NCBI GenBank assembly: GCA_038049695.1
Contig: CP142451.1
Coordinates: 66,035,501 to 66,099,500 of the forward strand
From: Cinnamomum chago
Taxonomy: Eukaryota > Streptophyta > Magnoliopsida > Laurales > Lauraceae
Reading direction: 5' to 3'
Length of the DNA stretch: 64,000 bases
Shown here: positions 47,609 through 59,643 of the stretch, piece by piece
How the letters are laid out: each line of letters starts with the position of its first letter
How positions within the stretch are numbered: position 1 is the first letter of the stretch
Notes under the pieces: model-generated
The model's input: only the letters and a program-made list of their open reading frames with translations
Database searches by the model: none
Told to the model about the DNA's origin: nothing
Translations under genes and position numbers: made by a program

Positions 47609-48265
47609 GTACCCATAGACATTATATCGAAGCTTCTCACCAACACAATCAGGATCCCTGGGTTATATGGAGAAAGAAATGCCAAATTACTGAACAATCA
47701 ACGGATTGGCCATGCCCAAACTTGACTTGGTAATTTAGGATTTAGGTTTTTTTTGGATTTGATTTGATATTTTAAACCAATGAAAAAATGAATTGAGTTT
47801 GGAGGGAGTGCATATTTGTTATTCGACCAACTTGACTCAAAAGGACTAATTGCTCTTTTCTTTAGTTGTTGACTCTTTAGAAACAAAAACTTCTGCTCTC
47901 TAATTTCCATAATTTCAATGTTGATGTAATAATCTCATAGACAAAACAACAGACCATGTTTGAAGAAAATTCTCTAAATCTATCCATGTGACCATGAACT
48001 TCCAAGTTAAGAGAGAGATGCCAATTTTCAAACAGGCCTCTATGTACATGGCAAAGAAACCTTGTTACTTGATTTTCTTTCTTTAGCACAAAAACAACAC
48101 CAATCATTTGATGGGCAAGAAACGGTGCCTGCTTTCTTCAGTAAAAATACACATACCATTGATGATTCTTACCATCCAATCACTAGGGAGAAAACAAATG
48201 GTCCTTTTCTATTTGAATACAAGCAGTCCATTAGTCCAGTCTTAGTATCTCATTTTTGTGACTAT
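47609..48265. other. No gene seen
   Basis: AT-rich intergenic sequence between solo LTR A and the Harbinger-type element. Short ORFs only. Confidence 0.45.
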
Positions 48266-48268
48266 TTA

Positions 48269-49317
48269 GGTAGCATTTGGTTCGCTGTAATGATGGTCGG
48301 AATGATCATTACAGCGTTTGGTTCCCAAAAAAGTGGGGGAATGACCATTACCTCTGTAATCCCCATTCCCTTATATAGAGGAATGGCCATTCCACTGGGG
48401 AGGTAGAGGAATGGCCATTCCATTCCTTTGTAATTTTTTATTAGGACCAAAATACCCCTCCACCATCCTCCTCCTCCTAGTCGCCGGTTGGGAAGGCCCC
48501 GGCTAGCCTCCCCCCCTCCCCCCTCCACCTTCCTTTTTCTTTTCTCTTCTTCTTCTTCTTCCTCCCCTCTCTATTCTTTCTCTCCCCCTCTATACTCTCT
48601 TTTCCTCTGTAGAAATCGATGGAGAGGACGGTGGATTCTGAGTACTGGTGACTAATGACTAGGCACACTGGAATTCAGTTGGGGCCCTTTTCCCACAAAT
48701 ATTTAGCAACAGGCTAAGGGAGATTGGTACATTCAGGTTAATGCCCAACACATTGGCTTTTAGTGCAGTGCACAGGCAAACGGCTGCTTTCAGGTCGGCG
48801 ATGCCTTGGATGAGAGAGCAGCAAGGGAGTGTTGGTGGGGAGCCCACTATCACGTTCACTAACCCCAGCACATTAGCACACACCTAGCTGCAGTGTGTCC
48901 TTAGGGCACGTTCCATTGGTAGTTGTGACTAGTGCAAAGAAAAGAAGGTTGAGGAGGAGGAGGAGGGATGATCTATTTGATGCCATCTCCTAATACTGGT
49001 TGGGTTGGTCATAGCACTAAGCAGCAGGAGGCCATGGCTTTTCTCAATCAAAAGAAGAAGGGCTTGTTTCTGCTTTGAAGGGACTGGTCCCAGGTGATGG
49101 GTATTTTAGTCCGTCTTATGTAAATTTTATTCCATTCCCGATATCATTCCAACGTACCAAACGCAAGAACAAGAATAAGAATTCCATTACTAGATTGTTC
49201 TTCGGTCTAACTAAACGTTGGAATGGAAATGACCATTCCTGCCTCATTCCATTCCAGACTCATTCCACTCTCCATTCTTTTCCTGCCTAAAACCATTCCA
49301 TCGAACCAAACGCTACC
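48269..49317. mobile_element. Pack-type PIF/Harbinger-like element (1049 bp), TTA target duplication
   Basis: Terminal inverted repeats GGTAGCATTTGGTTCG (48269-48284) and, at the other end, the complement of GGTAGCGTTTGGTTCG (49302-49317) differ at one base. They are flanked by TTA (48266-48268 and 49318-49320), the PIF/Harbinger signature. Subterminal regions are full of GGAATGG and its complement. There is no transposase; instead the middle carries a complete host-type coding copy (48659-48986) and a CT-rich run (48500-48605). Mobilisation would need a transposase from elsewhere. Confidence 0.82.
48659..48986 (-). pseudogene. 8-cysteine hybrid proline-rich protein (DC2.15-like) copy inside the Harbinger-type element
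   Basis: From the ATG at 48986 the frame gives a clear signal peptide (MASNRSSLLLLLNLLFF, then ALVTTTNG), then [11 protein letters not shown] and the rest of the eight-cysteine domain ([50 protein letters not shown] and stop at 48659). All eight cysteines of the C-X-C-CC-CXC-C-C pattern are encoded. The frame shifts once, in a short GT run just before ANVLGL near 48885: the copy appears two bases short compared with the family, so it is a pseudogene. The usual proline-rich linker between signal peptide and domain is almost absent. Family members are secreted cell-wall or lipid-transfer-like proteins. Intact except for this slip, and intronless, as is usual for this family. Confidence 0.85.
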
Positions 49318-49320
49318 TTA

Positions 49321-49579
49321 AGAATTTAACTAGACCAGCAGGTCCAAACCCTCCTACACTCTCTACTTTGGTTAGACACTTAGACCTCAACCATTTATCA
49401 AAGTACACCGGATGAACATAGTGGTTTAAATACTAAATGGTGCAAACAATTTAAATTGGTTGTTTCAGACACGACTATGATTGAAATCTAAAACGAAAAG
49501 AATGAAAAACTTGTTACTAATAATATCTTCAAATACTAATATTGTTAGAGATTGGTATATAGAAAAAGATTAGTTTGGT
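49321..49579. other. No gene seen
   Basis: Short AT-rich spacer between the Harbinger-type element and the copia LTR remnant. Confidence 0.45.
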
Positions 49580-49746
49580 TGTTAGAGATTTTAGTTAGGT
49601 TGATTAGGTTTGCTCTTCATTGTATAGATTGAGATCATTTTTCAATTGAATGGTATAGTGGATTTATTTATGCAGTAAATTTGTTTTGTTGAAAGTGTTT
49701 ATGGTATTGGAACTAGGGCTTGGCGATGTTTTGCTATCAAGGCAAG

Positions 49747-50810
49747 TGATCATCCCAAAATAGGATTTGCAAATATAAATAATCCCTAGCTACTATCTCT
49801 ACTTACAAAAGCAAAGATGTTAACCGAGTATCGTATCAACTGGGACAAAAAAGCTAAGTTGTGTTGGTTCCCAAATTCCTAAACTAATCCTAATAAAAAA
49901 CAAAGTGTTGATTCCTAAACTAATCCTAGTAGAAAATGAAACATTGGTTTGATGAAATTTGATCCTAAATTAATAAATTGATTCAATCAGAGAAAAGATC
50001 TCAAGGTACGAATCCACTCTAACCTCGTACAATGGCAAGTATAAACCCAGGGTTTCACTATCAACACTAAAAAGACTCGTTCTGGTTACAAACATTCACA
50101 GAGTCAACAAATAAGAGATGTGGATGTAGATTAGGGCATAACCTATCTATGTGGCAAAAATTATCCTAAATCTAACAACGCATTCATTCAAACATCGTTA
50201 TATGACTAGTATTCGAATTTACAAGATTAAAATACCAAAGAAAGAGATATTACATTAATAAAATCCAATCAATGGATAACATCATGTCATATAACCAATA
50301 AGCATTCAAAGTAAAACCCTAGAACCTATACATCACCAAAAACACAAGATTAGGGCTTCCTCTCAACCGTAAGATGGAGAGTTTGTTGCACATGGCGAGA
50401 GGTTGACGAAGAATCTCTGATAAAATCCCCATTGACACTCTTCTAAAGCTCTCAAATCAGCTTCCAAATCTTCTCTCAAGATATGAATACCTCTAAAAAC
50501 GAGTTCGGCATCATATTTATAACTTTTGTCCTAAAAAACTCTTCAAAAAGCGGATGGAGGCGGACCTCACCCGGTCCAGGTGGCATCTGGACGCTCGGTG
50601 GCAGTGGCTCCATGGTGATTTCCGGACGCCAATCGGACGCCCAGAAGTAGTGAGCCGCAGGTCGTTCCGTTTTGTCTCCATTTGGCTCCATATTCAGGTT
50701 CTTCACCTAAAATACCTGCAAATAATAAAATAACATAAGTATACTGCCATTCCAAGGTATAACAAAGTCATCATTGAGGGGCCTTAAATGTATATTTTAG
50801 GCTCTCATCA
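49747..50810 (-). repeat. 3' LTR of the Athila-like element (1064 bp)
   Basis: Plus-strand ends TGATCATCCC and GCTCTCATCA, next to the polypurine tract. A TATA box (TTATAAATATG) lies near 50514-50524 on the minus strand. Confidence 0.88.
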
Positions 50811-52146
50811 CACCCCCCCCCCCCCCAACTTACAGTTTGCTAGACCTCGAGCAAAGCTAAAATAAAAGGAAATACTAACTAAGGCCACATTAGTAGGGGC
50901 ACGGCTGCACTTAGCATGTGCAACAAGCCTTTAAACCTCTAAGTTCGCCCTAGAGGACGAGTTATAGTTTCGTGATGGTTTGCAATGAATTTACCCACAA
51001 AATTGTTAAAACACAAAAATCATGGAGTCTTTTCCAAAATAATATCTACAAACACCGGATATTCTTGATTATAGAGTTTTCAAAACAGTTTTAAAATTTG
51101 GTTTACAAATCCTATCTGTTGGTCAGAAATCCTCAAAATCTTGCTGGAAAAATTGATCGTGCATGGTGAAAATTGTGTACATATAGAAGAATGAAAGCAT
51201 AAAACAATCCACTAAGAAATTCCGTGAAAACACAACTTCTTCTTCTTCTTTCAAAATTCTAGGCCACCTAACCTCAGCAAAAGAAAACATGATTCCTCTC
51301 AAGGCATTTATGGTGGCTTTCACACTATTGTTTTTTCAAAGGCCGTGACAACACTATTTTAGTAATAAATTTTTAAATATATACCAAACACACAAATGTG
51401 ATTGTGCAAAGCCTAGGTCCCTTAAGCTTTCTAATTGACCTATGTAACGAGTATTAGGCCAATGACTCCTAAAACAGATGTCTTTAGGGCACTAGGTACG
51501 TAAATACCCCTACGGGCTTACTGGCTCGTGTTAAAAAGGCTACGAACCCAAACTAGGCACAAAACTTTTTATTCTGTTTTTCTTTTCGTTTCAATACAGT
51601 CCCCAGCAATAGGCAGCCCTTTCCATATGCCTGAATTAATTCACCTATTTGTGGATAAATCATCTCGGTTGAAGCAGGACATTGTATGACCAAGGGTCGT
51701 GCTTTCCATCATAATTGTTCTGAAGTTCTCACAAGTATGGAAATCTTAGCTTCACATTTCAAATTTTCTATATAATACTTGTTAAGTGATGGATCAATAA
51801 TTCAACAATTTCTCAAAAACTCTTTCCTAAAACAAGATAGTGAACATTTTTTTTTCTTCACAAAAAGTTCCAAAAATCAAGGTATCTTCGTTTCATAAAA
51901 CCCCAGTTAGAAATCTCCCGAAAGACTAACAAAAATAGCAATAAAAATTTATTTTTTTCTTTAAACTAAAAATAAAGGAAAAGAACAAAAACTATTAAGA
52001 CTAACCCAAAGGTTAATACCCCACACCCTACAAAAAAAAAAAAAAAAAACCTAACCTAACATTGTCCATAATGTGAAGCACAAAAATAATGAGATATAAA
52101 GGACAAGGAAAGTAAAGGAAAATGAAGGATATCACCTGGGTACCGC
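50811..52146 (-). other. Non-coding 3' internal region of the Athila-like element
   Basis: Contains the polypurine tract at its left end and an A run at 52032-52050. No ORF of interest; pol would be expected here in a complete element but is not seen. Confidence 0.6.
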
Positions 52147-53335
52147 TTAGCATAAGGTGGAATGGAGGAAAATAGAGAGGACACCCCCCAACTCAGACCA
52201 AAGTACCTGCAAAATGTTAGCGGCAATTAAAAAAAATGAAGAAAACCTACTAAGTACACTCCAAACCTGCATAAATACATGACTCAGCACTTCCTTCATG
52301 TTCACCTCCTTTATATGATTTTCCTTATTGTCAGACAAATCAGGAGCAATGATAACTGGTAAGGTATCCTCAGGTTGAAGAGTTTTTTCCACGAGCTCAT
52401 CAACAACATTGACTGCAATGCAGTTTTCCTTGTCTGGAGGTTGATGAGAAGCCCTAAAAGCATTCAGCCTCACTTTCATATTACCGAAGGAAACATCCAT
52501 AACTCCAGTGCGGCAATTAATGCTCGCATTGGCCGTGGCCAAAAAGGGCCGGCCAAAAATGGCAGGAGTGTGTTTCCTCAAGTTTTGCGCTGGTTCAGTG
52601 TTAAGGACGATGAAATCGACAGGGAAAAAGAACTTGTCGACCTTGACCAGAACATCCTCAATTACACCCCCAGGGTACCCTAACAGATCTATCAGTAAGT
52701 TGCAAGGTAACCTGAGCGAGCTTCAATTCCCCTAACCCAATCTACTCATACACCGAGTAAGGCAAGAGATTGACACTCGCTCCAAGATCCAATAATGCAT
52801 GATCAATGATGTGACTCCCAATCATCTATGTAATTGTGGGAGTGTCAGGATCTTTCAGCTTAGGAGGAGTGTCATTATGGAAAATCGAGCTCACTTGCTA
52901 GGTGAGCAAAACCTTCTTTGGCACATGAAATTTAGATTTGCGCTTTTGAGTGCACAAATCTTTTAGAAATTTTGCATAAGAAGGCACCTTCTTGATAGCA
53001 TCCAGCAAAGGTAGGTTGATCTTTACTTGCTTGAACACATCTAGCATTTCATCCATGGTGGCTCCCTTTTTACTAAAGGGAGAGGGTGTGTCAAGACAAG
53101 TGGGAAAATGGGTTAGAGACACATTTGGGGGTGCCACAGCCGGGACAGATGAAGAACTGGGAGGGGTGACCTCCTTTCCCTTAGAAACCCTTTCAGCCCT
53201 AGAAACCTTGGGATTGGAACTAGGCTCTCTCACATCCTTCTTAGGCTCCTTAGGCCTAGTTTCAACCTCACTCCCATTCCTCAATGCGACAACCATTTTT
53301 TCTTGCTCATGATATATCACGATGCTGCAAGCCAT
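52147..53335 (-). pseudogene. Gag-pro junction and retropepsin region, Athila-like
   Basis: 52898-53335 contains FKQVKINLPLLDAIKKVPSY, a very conserved Athila/Tat phrase just before the protease. The retropepsin active-site region DLGASVNLLPY is near 52760-52800. 52147-52581 holds the end of the protease domain (IFGRPFLATANASINCRTG). Spread over more than one frame: broken. Confidence 0.8.
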
Positions 53336-53579
53336 TACCCACCTCGAATGTATTCTTGGGGTTGACCGTAGGTTGGCTGGGCAAACGTCCCTCCTCTCTT
53401 CTATTAAGAGAATTAGCTATTTGGCCTATCTAGGCCTTTAGCTTCCCTATGGACTGGGACTGGGAGTGGGAATGGACTAGTCGAGTGCTTGCTTTGAGCT
53501 CTTTGAGCTCTTACGGCACTGTCTCTTCAAAGGATGGATTCCTTTGCGGTGGTTGAGGGGTGGGTTATTGGTAGGATTG

Positions 53580-54171
53580 TTAGGAATGATAGGCTACAGG
53601 ATTAATAAGAAAATTCTGCCTAAGTGGTTGAGAGTATGAAGTGCCCTGGCAAGGCGACTTCCAGGCAAAATTGTGGTGATTGCGCCATCTCAGGTTATAA
53701 GTATCAGAAAATTGTTCATTACCCGGTTTGGAAAACCCTTGTGCAGCATTCATTTGCTCCACACAAATTCAGGGAATTAAAAGGCTGTAGGACAATTGCT
53801 CACAAAATGAGCGGGACTGGAGCACAAAGCACAAACACCTTGAGTAGATGGAGATTGGAGAGATTGACCCACAGACAATAGTTGATCTAACTTTTGGGTC
53901 AAGGCAACCACTTGAGTGGTGAGTTCATTAGAGGGTTGAATTTCAAACATCCCTCTAGGTTTTTGAGAGCTAGAGGCTGTCAGCCTCTCCAATGTAGTAG
54001 TAAAGGCATGGTGTTGAAAGGTCTCACTCATATTCTCAAAAAGCTCCCATGCTTCATCCTCATTTTTTAACATAATAGATCCCTTACTGGCGGTGACTAC
54101 CATGTTTCTCCATTCAGGAGACAATCTATCATAAAAGAATTGCACCATTTGCCACTTGGCAATTCGGTGAT
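53580..54171 (-). pseudogene. Gag, C-terminal side, Athila-like
   Basis: 53777-54148 encodes VQFFYDRLSPEWRNMV, EDEAWELFENM and a cysteine-rich CALCSSPAHFVSNC knuckle variant, as in Athila/Tat Gag. The other part of gag lies beyond solo LTR B. Confidence 0.8.
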
Positions 54172-57100
54172 TGTAAGACCCCGACCCGAGTGAACTCGAT
54201 TAGTACTAATTAATTCATGTGTTAGTTCTAAGCTTGATTAGTAATTTTGGCTAAGTTGGGTTTTGAATAGCTTTTGAAATAGTTTTGGGGAATTTTGATT
54301 GCTTTGTGATAGTGGGACCCTTTGGGGGGTTCCTTCTTTATGACTTTGCATGCGCTTGAGGATTTATCGGAGATTTTCGCATTCATTGTTTTAATCTCGT
54401 TTTATTTGTATTGTTAATCCCTACAACTTTTATGTTGATCCCGTCCCCATTCGAGATCCCGAAACCCGATTTCATAGCCTGGAGGGCAAAACAGTCACTG
54501 TACTCGAAATCTGTACCCAAAACTTGATATTCCCAAAACTTGCGAAACATATACTTTTTGGGAACTAGATATTTCGGCGATTATTTCTTCCTTCTTCGTC
54601 GAATTCATTAGAAGGCTCGAAAGCCAAGATTTCAGCCCTTGAATGTCTTAAGTAGTAGGACCCATTTCCATTTCTTATTTAAGGAGACCCATCTTCCGCA
54701 TTTTTCCTTTTTTCAGCACAAAAGAGAGTCTAGGGTTTGTTTGGCAACTTTTCTTCTTCCTCTTGCTCTCTCCATCTCCAATCCACACCAAACTTGCATC
54801 AATCAAGAAATGGAGATTATCATTCTCTTCCCCACCTTGCAAGCTTCCTTTTGATACCATTTGTTGAGAAATCCACCAACTTTGAGATCTTCATTGAACT
54901 AACCCTTGCCATTTGGAGAACCTACAAGTAAGTAAGCATTCCCTTCTTCTAGATTTGTAATCTTCTAGCCCTAGAGAAGCTTCATCTTCATTATTGTAAG
55001 GTTTCCCTTTCTATTTCATTGTTGACCATTTTAGGGTTTTTTTTTTTTGGATTTTGTTCATAACTTGGATCTTTGGCTTGGAAGAGTATTAGAGCTTGAT
55101 TTCCTTGATTAGAAGACCCAAGGAAAGTGGATGATTTTATTTTTATAAGCTTTTCATAATTTTTGATATTTTCCACTCATGCATATTTATTGCATTGGTT
55201 TGAAATAAATGTTCATGATAGAGTTTGGTAGTGCATTTATGGCTTATAAGTGTATTGGTGAATGGCATTTTTTTTCTTCTTGTTTATACTAAATGTACTC
55301 TATTGTGAAATGGTTTCCTTCTTTCTTTCTTTGTATTGGATTTGATGTTGATGGAGGAGATGATGAAATGAACACATATTGGAGTTGTGGAGAAGTGTAG
55401 ATAGTTGCATTGGAGGAGCTCTTAGCTCAGTTTTATTGCAAGGATTAAGTGGAAGTGAGGAGAATGGTTTTTGAGGAGGAAAATGGGCTCAAATCTGAAC
55501 ACATTGGGTGTTTCCCGCACCTGGCGGTCAGCCTGCGGTCACTTGTCGGCTAACCGCCAGCTAGCCGAACAGTCGCGGTTACTTTTCCAGAGAGCAATAT
55601 TTTCCCCCTGAAAACACAGTTAGCCTCACGGTTAGCCAGCGGCTAACCGCCGAACCCTCGGCGGCTAACCGCCAGCCAACCGACCCATTCGGTTGCTTTT
55701 CCAGAGAGCAACATTTACTCCTGAAAATACGGTTAGCCAGCGGCTAACCGCCGAATCCATCGGCGGCTAACCGCCAGCCAACCGAACCATTTCAGTTACA
55801 ATTTCAGTAACCTGTCTTTCTGTCAGGTCAACCGCACGGTCAGCCAGCGGCTAACGGCCGAACCCAGCGACGGCTAACCGCCATGTGACCGAAATTACCC
55901 AGAAAGATGGAAATGGAGGGAAATGGAGAGAAATGAATACGATTTCTGTCCCAATCATTTGTGAACCCTTTTAGAGAATGATAGGGACCGTTCACTTGGA
56001 GATGCGCATGGAGCCGTTAGAGAAAGAAACCATATTACGAAAATTAATTTGAAGTTTCGAAAACCCCAAAGTGTATAAGGACCCCGAAATGTCCCCAAAC
56101 TCAAGGAGTACCAAGTTTTATATATATTGACATACGGGATCCCTATTCACCTGGAACTAGTTTTGAACCCCGATACTTGTCCTCAGATTTCAAAAGCTCT
56201 ATAGTATTTCATTGTTCCCGAGATTTATACTACGTGCCTTGTTTTCCCGAAAGTATTGAATTATACTTGAAATAGTTACTCGTCTTGAAGTGCATTGCAT
56301 CACATGAATGACAGTGTGCCCTTGAGCACCCCTGTCCTGCCCGTTTATTTACTTGTACTTGATTTACTTGCACATGTCTCGATTTGTTATTTGACCTATT
56401 AGTCGGCACCACTAAGCTTGGATAACCCTGTTGGTCTGATCCACCGACTTGGAGATCACACTCTTGTCCCGCCAGCTGCAGTTTGGATCCCGCTACCCGG
56501 TTATTACCGTGGTCTTGTCCCGATGCCGCAGATTGCTATTGTGGTTCCCGATGCCCGGCTCGCTACCGTGGTCATGTATAGTATATGTATATGTATTTAT
56601 AAGATCCACTGTTTCTCCTCACCTCGAGTGACTGAGATCAGTGCCTAGTTATTGCTCTATCGCTTTAGTGATAGAGGACTTAGCTTCGTGTGGTTGCCAT
56701 CTTGCTTGTTCCCGTTTCCTTGGTTACCTTTACATGTTTTACAATGCCTACTTGTATTTGAATAAATGTTTTCTCTCGTTCATAGAAATTGTTATTTAAA
56801 CAGGTTTACATTTTTTTGAAACTAAATTCATTTATTATCATATTATCATGGTATTTTACCCATTTGTCAAACCGTCGTGTTTGACCCACTCTTTGGTACT
56901 CAGGTCCCGTTGTTGGTTATCCCGAGGAGGAGCACGAGGAGGCAGTCGGAGAACCGCAGCAGTTAGTTGAGTGGCATGCTGATGATGTCATTTAGACATT
57001 GGAATGCTAGAGAGAGATAACATTTTGGGAGAACTTTTAACCATTCTTTTGGGGATTGGTATTTTGTTATATTGGCCTTGTTAGCCTCTATTTTTGGGAA

Positions 57101-57431
57101 ATGTAATTAAATGATCTTTGTATAAATTATAACTTACTTTTGGGTAATATGCTAATGATCATTGTTCATTCTGATACGGTACTATACTTGCGTTATTATC
57201 TTTATGATTTGAGATGAATTGAATATTTGATTTGCTACACGCTTCCGCACTTAATAGAAATGTTCATATATGGTTGTGATATCCTCACCGCGGACACCTG
57301 TGGGAAATTAAATAAGTGTGTGCACCTTGTTGATACACTCTACAAATTAACCATTCACTCACCACTATCATCATCATTAATTTCCCGATCCCGGATTAGG
57401 ACCTCGGTAATCCCGGTCCTGGGTCGCGACA
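54172..57431 (+). repeat. Solo LTR B, TGTAAGACC family (3260 bp), target duplication GTGAT
   Basis: Starts TGTAAGACCCCGACC, ends GGTCGCGACA, flanked by GTGAT at 54167-54171 and 57432-57436. Roughly 80-90% like LTR A by eye on both sides of its palindrome block. It sits inside the gag region of the Athila-like element and so is younger than that element. Confidence 0.9.
55505..55890 (+). repeat. Palindrome block of LTR B (GCGGCTAACCGC type)
   Basis: At least twelve variants of CGGTTAGCC and its complement GGCTAACCG in both orientations, often as CAGCGGCTAACCGCC, within two longer repeats (GTTGCTTTTCCAGAGAGCAA near 55575 and 55690). It holds the same place as the CTCGAG palindromes of LTR A, with no sequence resemblance. 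Confidence 0.85.
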
Positions 57432-57436
57432 GTGAT

Positions 57437-58143
57437 GAGGACACTTCCTAATAAGATCTTTGAATCTATCTCATGCCTCATGAAATTGTTCACCATCAGT
57501 TTGCGAACGATGTGATGGATCTCCTGAATTGATTGGTTTTGCCCACTGAGAAATATTTATCTATGAATTTTTGTTGTAGTTGGGCCCAAGTGTTGATGGA
57601 GTTTGCAAGTAAAGTACTCGGCCAATACTTAGCTTTGTCCTTTAGTGAAAATGGAAAGAGAGACATTTTTAGGGCCTCACTATTGAAATTGTTTACTCTC
57701 AGAGTGGAGCAAATAACCAAAAAGTCATCAATATGTTATATGGGTCTTCATTGTTCAAACCATAGAAAGAAGGAATAAGATTTATTGTACTAGGTTTGAT
57801 TTCATAATGAGCTGCCTGAACTGTATGCAGCTGAATACACGATGGTGACGCGTATTCCGAAGGAGTATATAGTGCTCCTTCAAGGGCCGAGGAGGGGGTG
57901 TACCAGGTGGAGCTTCCTCTTCCTTTCTTTCCTCCGCCATTTGTGAATTTGTGTGTGGAAAATTAGATGAGTGCTTTGACACACAACTCTTATGCAAGTT
58001 ATGAAAAAAAATAATTCAAAAAGTTTAGAGTGAACAGTTCTTTTGGTAGAGAAAAGAGATTTCCTTGAGTCAAACTTTTTCCTTTGTGAATTCTCTTGGA
58101 TCCCTGCACAAACTTTAATATTTTTTTTGTTAGAATCAGTCAC
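57437..58143 (-). pseudogene. Gag, N-terminal side, Athila-like
   Basis: 57496-57720 encodes FPFSLKDKAKYW and WAQLQQKFIDKYFSVGKT, the classic retrotransposon-gag signature. The region upstream toward the PBS is basic and proline-rich (57782-57940). Broken in several places. Confidence 0.8.
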
Positions 58144-58277
58144 CTACAATGAAGATAGTAAACGATGTGAGAAAAGATGATAAAGTAAAATAAAAAAAAT
58201 TGAAAAAGCTAAACTTATGTTAGAATTAAAAGAAACAAACAACCGTGCTAATTGTCCCCGACAACAGCGCCAAAATT

Positions 58278-59361
58278 TGATCGCCTCAAAACAGGGTTTG
58301 AAAATATAAATTATCCCTAGCTACTATCTCTACTTACAAACACAAAGATGTTAACCGAGTATCGTATCAACTAGGACAAAAAGGCTAAGTTGTGTTGGTT
58401 CCCAAATTCCTAAACTAATCCTAATAGAAAACAAAGTGTTGATTCCTAAACTAATCCTAGTAGAAAATGAAATATTGGTTTGATGAAATTTGATCCTAAA
58501 TTAATGAATTAAAAACAAATCTTTGATTCAATCAGAGAAAAGATCTCAGGGTACGAATCCACTCTAACCTTGCACAATGGCAAGTATAAACCCAGGGTTT
58601 CACTATCAACACTAAAAAGACTCGTTCTGGTTACAAACATTCACAAAGTCAACAAATAAGAGATGTGGATGTAGATCAGGGCATAACCTATCTCTGTGGC
58701 ATAGATTATTCTAGATCTAACAACACATCATTCAAGCATTGTTATATGACTAGTATTCGAATCTACAATATTAAAATAACAAAGAAAGATATATTGGATT
58801 GATAAAATCCAATCAATGGATAACATCATTTCATATAACCAATAAGCGTTCAAAGTAAAACCCTAGAACCCATCCAACACCAAAAACACAAGATTGGGGC
58901 TTCATCACAACCCTAAGATAGAGAGTTAGTTGCACATGGCGAGAGGTTGACGAAGAATCTCTGACAAAATCCCCATTGACACTCTTCCAAAGCATCCAAA
59001 CCAGCCTCCAGATCTTCTCCCAAGATATGAATACCTCTAAAAACGAGTTCGGCATCATATTTATAGCTTTTGGCCTTAAAACCTCGCCAAAAAGCGGAAG
59101 GAGGCGGACCTCACCTGGTCTGGGTGTCTGGGTGCCTGGAGGCAGTGGCTCCGTGGTGATTTCCTAGACGCCAGCCCGGACGCCCGGAGGCAATGAGCCT
59201 CGGATCGTTCCGGTTTGTCTCCATTTGGCTCCATATTCTGGTTCTTCACCTAAAATACCTACAAACAATTACATAACATAAGTAAGGACATATACTACCA
59301 TTCCAAGGTGTAACAAAGTCATCATTGAGGGGCCTTAAATGTATATTTTATGCTATCATTA
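58278..59361 (-). repeat. 5' LTR of the Athila-like element (1084 bp)
   Basis: Plus-strand ends TGATCGCCTC and GCTATCATTA. A TATA box (CTATAAATATG) lies near 59056-59066 on the minus strand. The PBS is directly adjacent on the left. Confidence 0.88.
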
Positions 59362-59643
59362 GCAAGTATAATCTTGTTTCTGCAATTATCACCGCCAGTT
59401 TTTTTATTTCAATAAAAACGAGCATTCTCTCTTATCCATCCATCTGATTAGGTTGATTAGGTTTGCTCTTCATTGTATAGATCGAGATCAATTCTCAATT
59501 GAATGGTACAATGGATTTATGAAATGAATTTATTTCTTTGAAATTCTATAAAAATAAACTTTTGTAAAGCATTTGATTAAAAAAACGTAATGCGATAAAA
59601 CAAACTTAATAACTAGAAACTACATGCTTTTGAGGAAAGTGTC

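Larger units (their letters stand above)
49747..59361 (-). mobile_element. Athila-like Ty3/gypsy element, gag-pro only, with nested solo LTR; target duplication GCAAG
   Basis: Flanked by GCAAG (49742-49746 and 59362-59366). Minus-strand order: 5' LTR (58278-59361), PBS (TGGCGCTGTTGTCGGGGA, about 58257-58274, tRNA-Asp type), gag (about 58143-53580, split by solo LTR B), protease region (about 53335-52150), about 1.3 kb non-coding, polypurine tract (50811-50826, a long G run), 3' LTR (49747-50810). Without the nested LTR it is about 6.35 kb. No RT or integrase is recognisable, so it is non-autonomous. LTRs are about 95% alike by eye: fairly young. Gag and protease frames are broken in several places. 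Confidence 0.85.
49580..59543 (+). mobile_element. Copia LTR-pair remnant (TRIM-like), split by the Athila-like element
   Basis: A segment at 49594-49693 recurs at 59446-59543 (GATTAGGTTTGCTCTTCATT, then the TCAATTGAATGGTA stretch), a typical copia LTR 3' part. The left copy begins near 49580 with TGTTAGAGATT and is followed at 49703 by TGGTATTGGAACTAGG, a decayed copia PBS. Apart from the inserted Athila-like element, only about 130 bases separate the PBS from the right repeat, as in a TRIM or a much reduced copia element. Old. Confidence 0.45.

Noticed and set aside
47609-48265. Possible host gene on the minus strand
   Set aside because: Only a 76-codon frame without recognisable motif; no splice pattern or family resemblance.
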